Shown piece after piece: positions 13,924 through 14,856 of a DNA stretch of 14,856 nucleotides; position 1 is the first letter of the stretch, and each line of letters starts with the position of its first letter. The position numbers and the translations under genes were made by a program. This stretch comes from a bacterium (GTDB lineage Bacteria > Babelota > Babeliae > Babelales > Vermiphilaceae). Under the pieces are notes generated by a model. The model did not search any database. It saw only the letters and a program-made list of their open reading frames with translations, and was not told the DNA's origin. The DNA lies in the NCBI GenBank assembly GCA_021827875.1, contig JAKAUA010000025.1:1-14856 (forward strand), read 5' to 3'.

Positions 13924-14322
13924 ATGAAATATTCAATTGCATTAGTAGCATTATTGGTGACAACATCTTTTGCTCTAGACATTCCGGAACCTTCTTTTGA
14001 GGGCTTTGCTTCTATTAAAGAATCTTTGATAGAAAAATATGGTCCAGTAGCGCAAGACATTACAGCTAATTTTAAGGAATTATTTATTAAGTACAATCCA
14101 CTTTCCTTAATCAATAATGGTGCAGCTACCGAAATGACAACACAAACAATTCAAAAAGATAATGTCATTCCTGCAGTTTCTGCTATGTCATTAAACAATC
14201 CTTCAGAGTCATCCCTGTTTACAATGGCAAAAAGTTATATCATGAATCGCTACACGGCTCTCACAACAGCTTTGATTGTTGCTGTAGGCGGTGGAGCCCT
14301 TTATTATTCAAAAAATAAATAA
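13924..14322 (+). CDS. Signal-peptide protein with C-terminal membrane anchor, paralogue of the preceding gene
   Basis: This is a 132-residue orphan with AGGGA about ten bases before the ATG. The signal peptide (MKYSIALVALLVTTSFA) shows the same LVALL...SFA pattern as the previous gene. A 90-residue extracytoplasmic region follows (containing FASIKESLIEKYGPVAQDI and Thr/Asn-rich linkers). The membrane segment at 111-128 (TALTTALIVAVGGGALYY) then ends in SKNK. The C-terminal pattern, Tyr before a Gly/Ala-rich helix and Tyr then Lys after it, matches the 75-residue neighbour. It is followed by a strong terminator, so the two genes form one unit. Function unknown. Confidence 0.72.
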   Translation: MKYSIALVALLVTTSFALDIPEPSFEGFASIKESLIEKYGPVAQDITANFKELFIKYNPLSLINNGAATEMTTQTIQKDNVIPAVSAMSLNNPSESSLFTMAKSYIMNRYTALTTALIVAVGGGALYYSKNK

Positions 14323-14363
14323 CTTTTATCCTAAGGTTTAAGTTATTAAAAAGAAATTCTTTA

Positions 14364-14398
14364 AAAGAGAAATGGTTCTTTTGCCATCTCTCTTTTTT
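14364..14398 (+). terminator. Rho-independent terminator of the paired small secreted genes
   Basis: A 12-bp stem with one mismatch (AAAGAGAAATGG at 14364-14375 with CCATCTCTCTTT at 14384-14395) encloses an eight-base loop and runs into six T's. It is 41 bases after the stop codon. Confidence 0.85.
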
Positions 14399-14447
14399 AT
14401 TTATTATGATTTTTAGGAGCTAAGCTTAAAAAAGTTAATCCTCCTTA

Positions 14448-14597
14448 TGTCATCCTGAACTCGTTTCAGGATCCATGTAACAATACAAAAAACTAAAATT
14501 GCTAGATCATGGAACATTGGATTGATTGAAAAGAATTTGGAATGATTTATATAAACAATATTTTATAAATAGATCCTGAAACAAGTTCAGAATGACA
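14448..14597. mobile_element. MITE-like element with 26-bp terminal inverted repeats
   Basis: The ends (14448-14473 and 14572-14597) are inverted copies matching at 24 of 26 positions, each with CCTGAA...TTCAGG half-palindromes inside. The 98-base interior has no coding sequence. Ends of the type TGTCATCCTGAACTCG-TTTCAGGATC are a widespread dispersed-repeat pattern in bacterial genomes. Part of the interior recurs at 6521-6540 in this window, showing it is dispersed. No clear target-site duplication is visible. Confidence 0.65.
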
Positions 14598-14748
14598 TCC
14601 GTAGGTCAATGATCTTTTTTTCATTCTTATATTTCGTTATGACTTTAAAATTGATCAGATAAATAAAGATTTCCCCCCCTCTTTTTTTTTCTAATATATT
14701 TCTTTCCTATTCAAATGGGGTTTTGCCCTCAATCCCATCATTTCCAAA
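14598..14748. other. Non-coding AT-rich spacer
   Basis: With the terminator and the inverted-repeat element, this completes the gene-free stretch 14323-14832. It contains a C7 run near 14673 and T-rich tracts, but no open frame with a ribosome binding site and no RNA gene that I can recognise. Confidence 0.5.
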
Positions 14749-14776
14749 TTGACACTTTTGTAAAATGTATTACAAT
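14749..14776 (+). promoter_or_regulatory. Near-consensus promoter of the last, partial gene
   Basis: A perfect TTGACA (14749-14754), 16 bases, then TACAAT (14771-14776, 5/6). Expected start near 14783, giving a leader of about 50 bases. Confidence 0.8.
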
Positions 14777-14832
14777 TAAAATTGTTGGAAAAGAAATATA
14801 AAAACACCCCTTTCTTATTGGAGGAATATCTT

Positions 14833-14856
14833 ATGAAAGGTATCGTTAATAATACT
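14833..14856 (+). CDS. Start of a gene running out of the window
   Basis: Only eight codons are visible (MKGIVNNT). The start is well supported by the strongest ribosome binding site in the window (GGAGGA, seven bases upstream) and a near-consensus promoter, suggesting a highly expressed product. The product cannot be identified. Confidence 0.7.

Noticed and set aside
13655..14322. Filamentous prophage as the main explanation for the two small anchored genes
   Set aside because: Only the size and layout of one protein fit; no replication, adsorption or assembly gene is visible, so it is kept only as a minor alternative.
1..14856. CRISPR array, integrase/attachment sites or a replication origin
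   Set aside because: I saw no regularly spaced repeats, no recombinase genes, and no DnaA-box cluster. The repeats present are paired or dispersed.

Overview
The window is AT-rich bacterial chromosome that reads like an obligate or facultative intracellular bacterium with a reduced genome. The most likely source is candidate phylum Dependentiae (TM6) or a similar protist-associated lineage; this is an inference with moderate confidence. The grounds are: many small secreted or membrane-anchored orphans with signal peptides, an ankyrin-repeat secreted protein, a compact valyl-tRNA synthetase of the kind found in Rickettsiales, a jag-like gene directly before mnmE, and decayed dispersed repeats. 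Standard stop codons are used throughout, including TGA.

Region 1 (1-2766) is a same-strand run of exported orphans: the C-terminal end of a Gly/Ser/Asn-tailed membrane protein, two tightly coupled signal-peptide proteins with helix/membrane-hairpin/helix layouts, and a third that aligns by eye with M48 (HtpX-type) peptidases but has lost the zinc-binding HExxH. A strong terminator follows, then a small secreted orphan lying between two 40-bp direct repeats.

Region 2 (2791-6491) holds housekeeping genes: valS, then ybeY two bases later, then a secreted coiled-coil orphan. Region 3 (6492-7090) is a gene graveyard: a remnant of a dispersed repeat, then a frameshifted GIY-YIG nuclease between two inverted, hairpin-forming 52-bp repeats.

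Region 4 (7091-11564) holds ruvA and an AGCS-family sodium/amino-acid symporter on the minus strand. On the plus strand it has tRNA-Gly(GCC) with its own promoter, then a strong promoter driving a jag/khpB-like gene and mnmE. The Jag-like protein keeps the Jag N-terminal domain but its KH-like domain lacks GxxG, and R3H is absent.

Region 5 (11565-14856) is again accessory and probably host-facing. It contains a secreted disordered protein with SILK and RVxF motifs like those of eukaryotic PP1 regulators, a convergent secreted ankyrin protein, an acidic protein with a C-terminal membrane segment and Cys tail, two related signal-peptide/C-terminal-anchor proteins, an inverted-repeat (MITE-like) element, and the first eight codons of another gene behind a near-consensus promoter.

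The housekeeping genes cover tRNA charging, rRNA maturation, tRNA wobble modification and Holliday-junction processing. The symporter would import amino acids from the host or environment. The exported orphans are the best candidates for new biology, above all the PP1-motif protein at 11668 and the pseudo-M48 protein at 1386.
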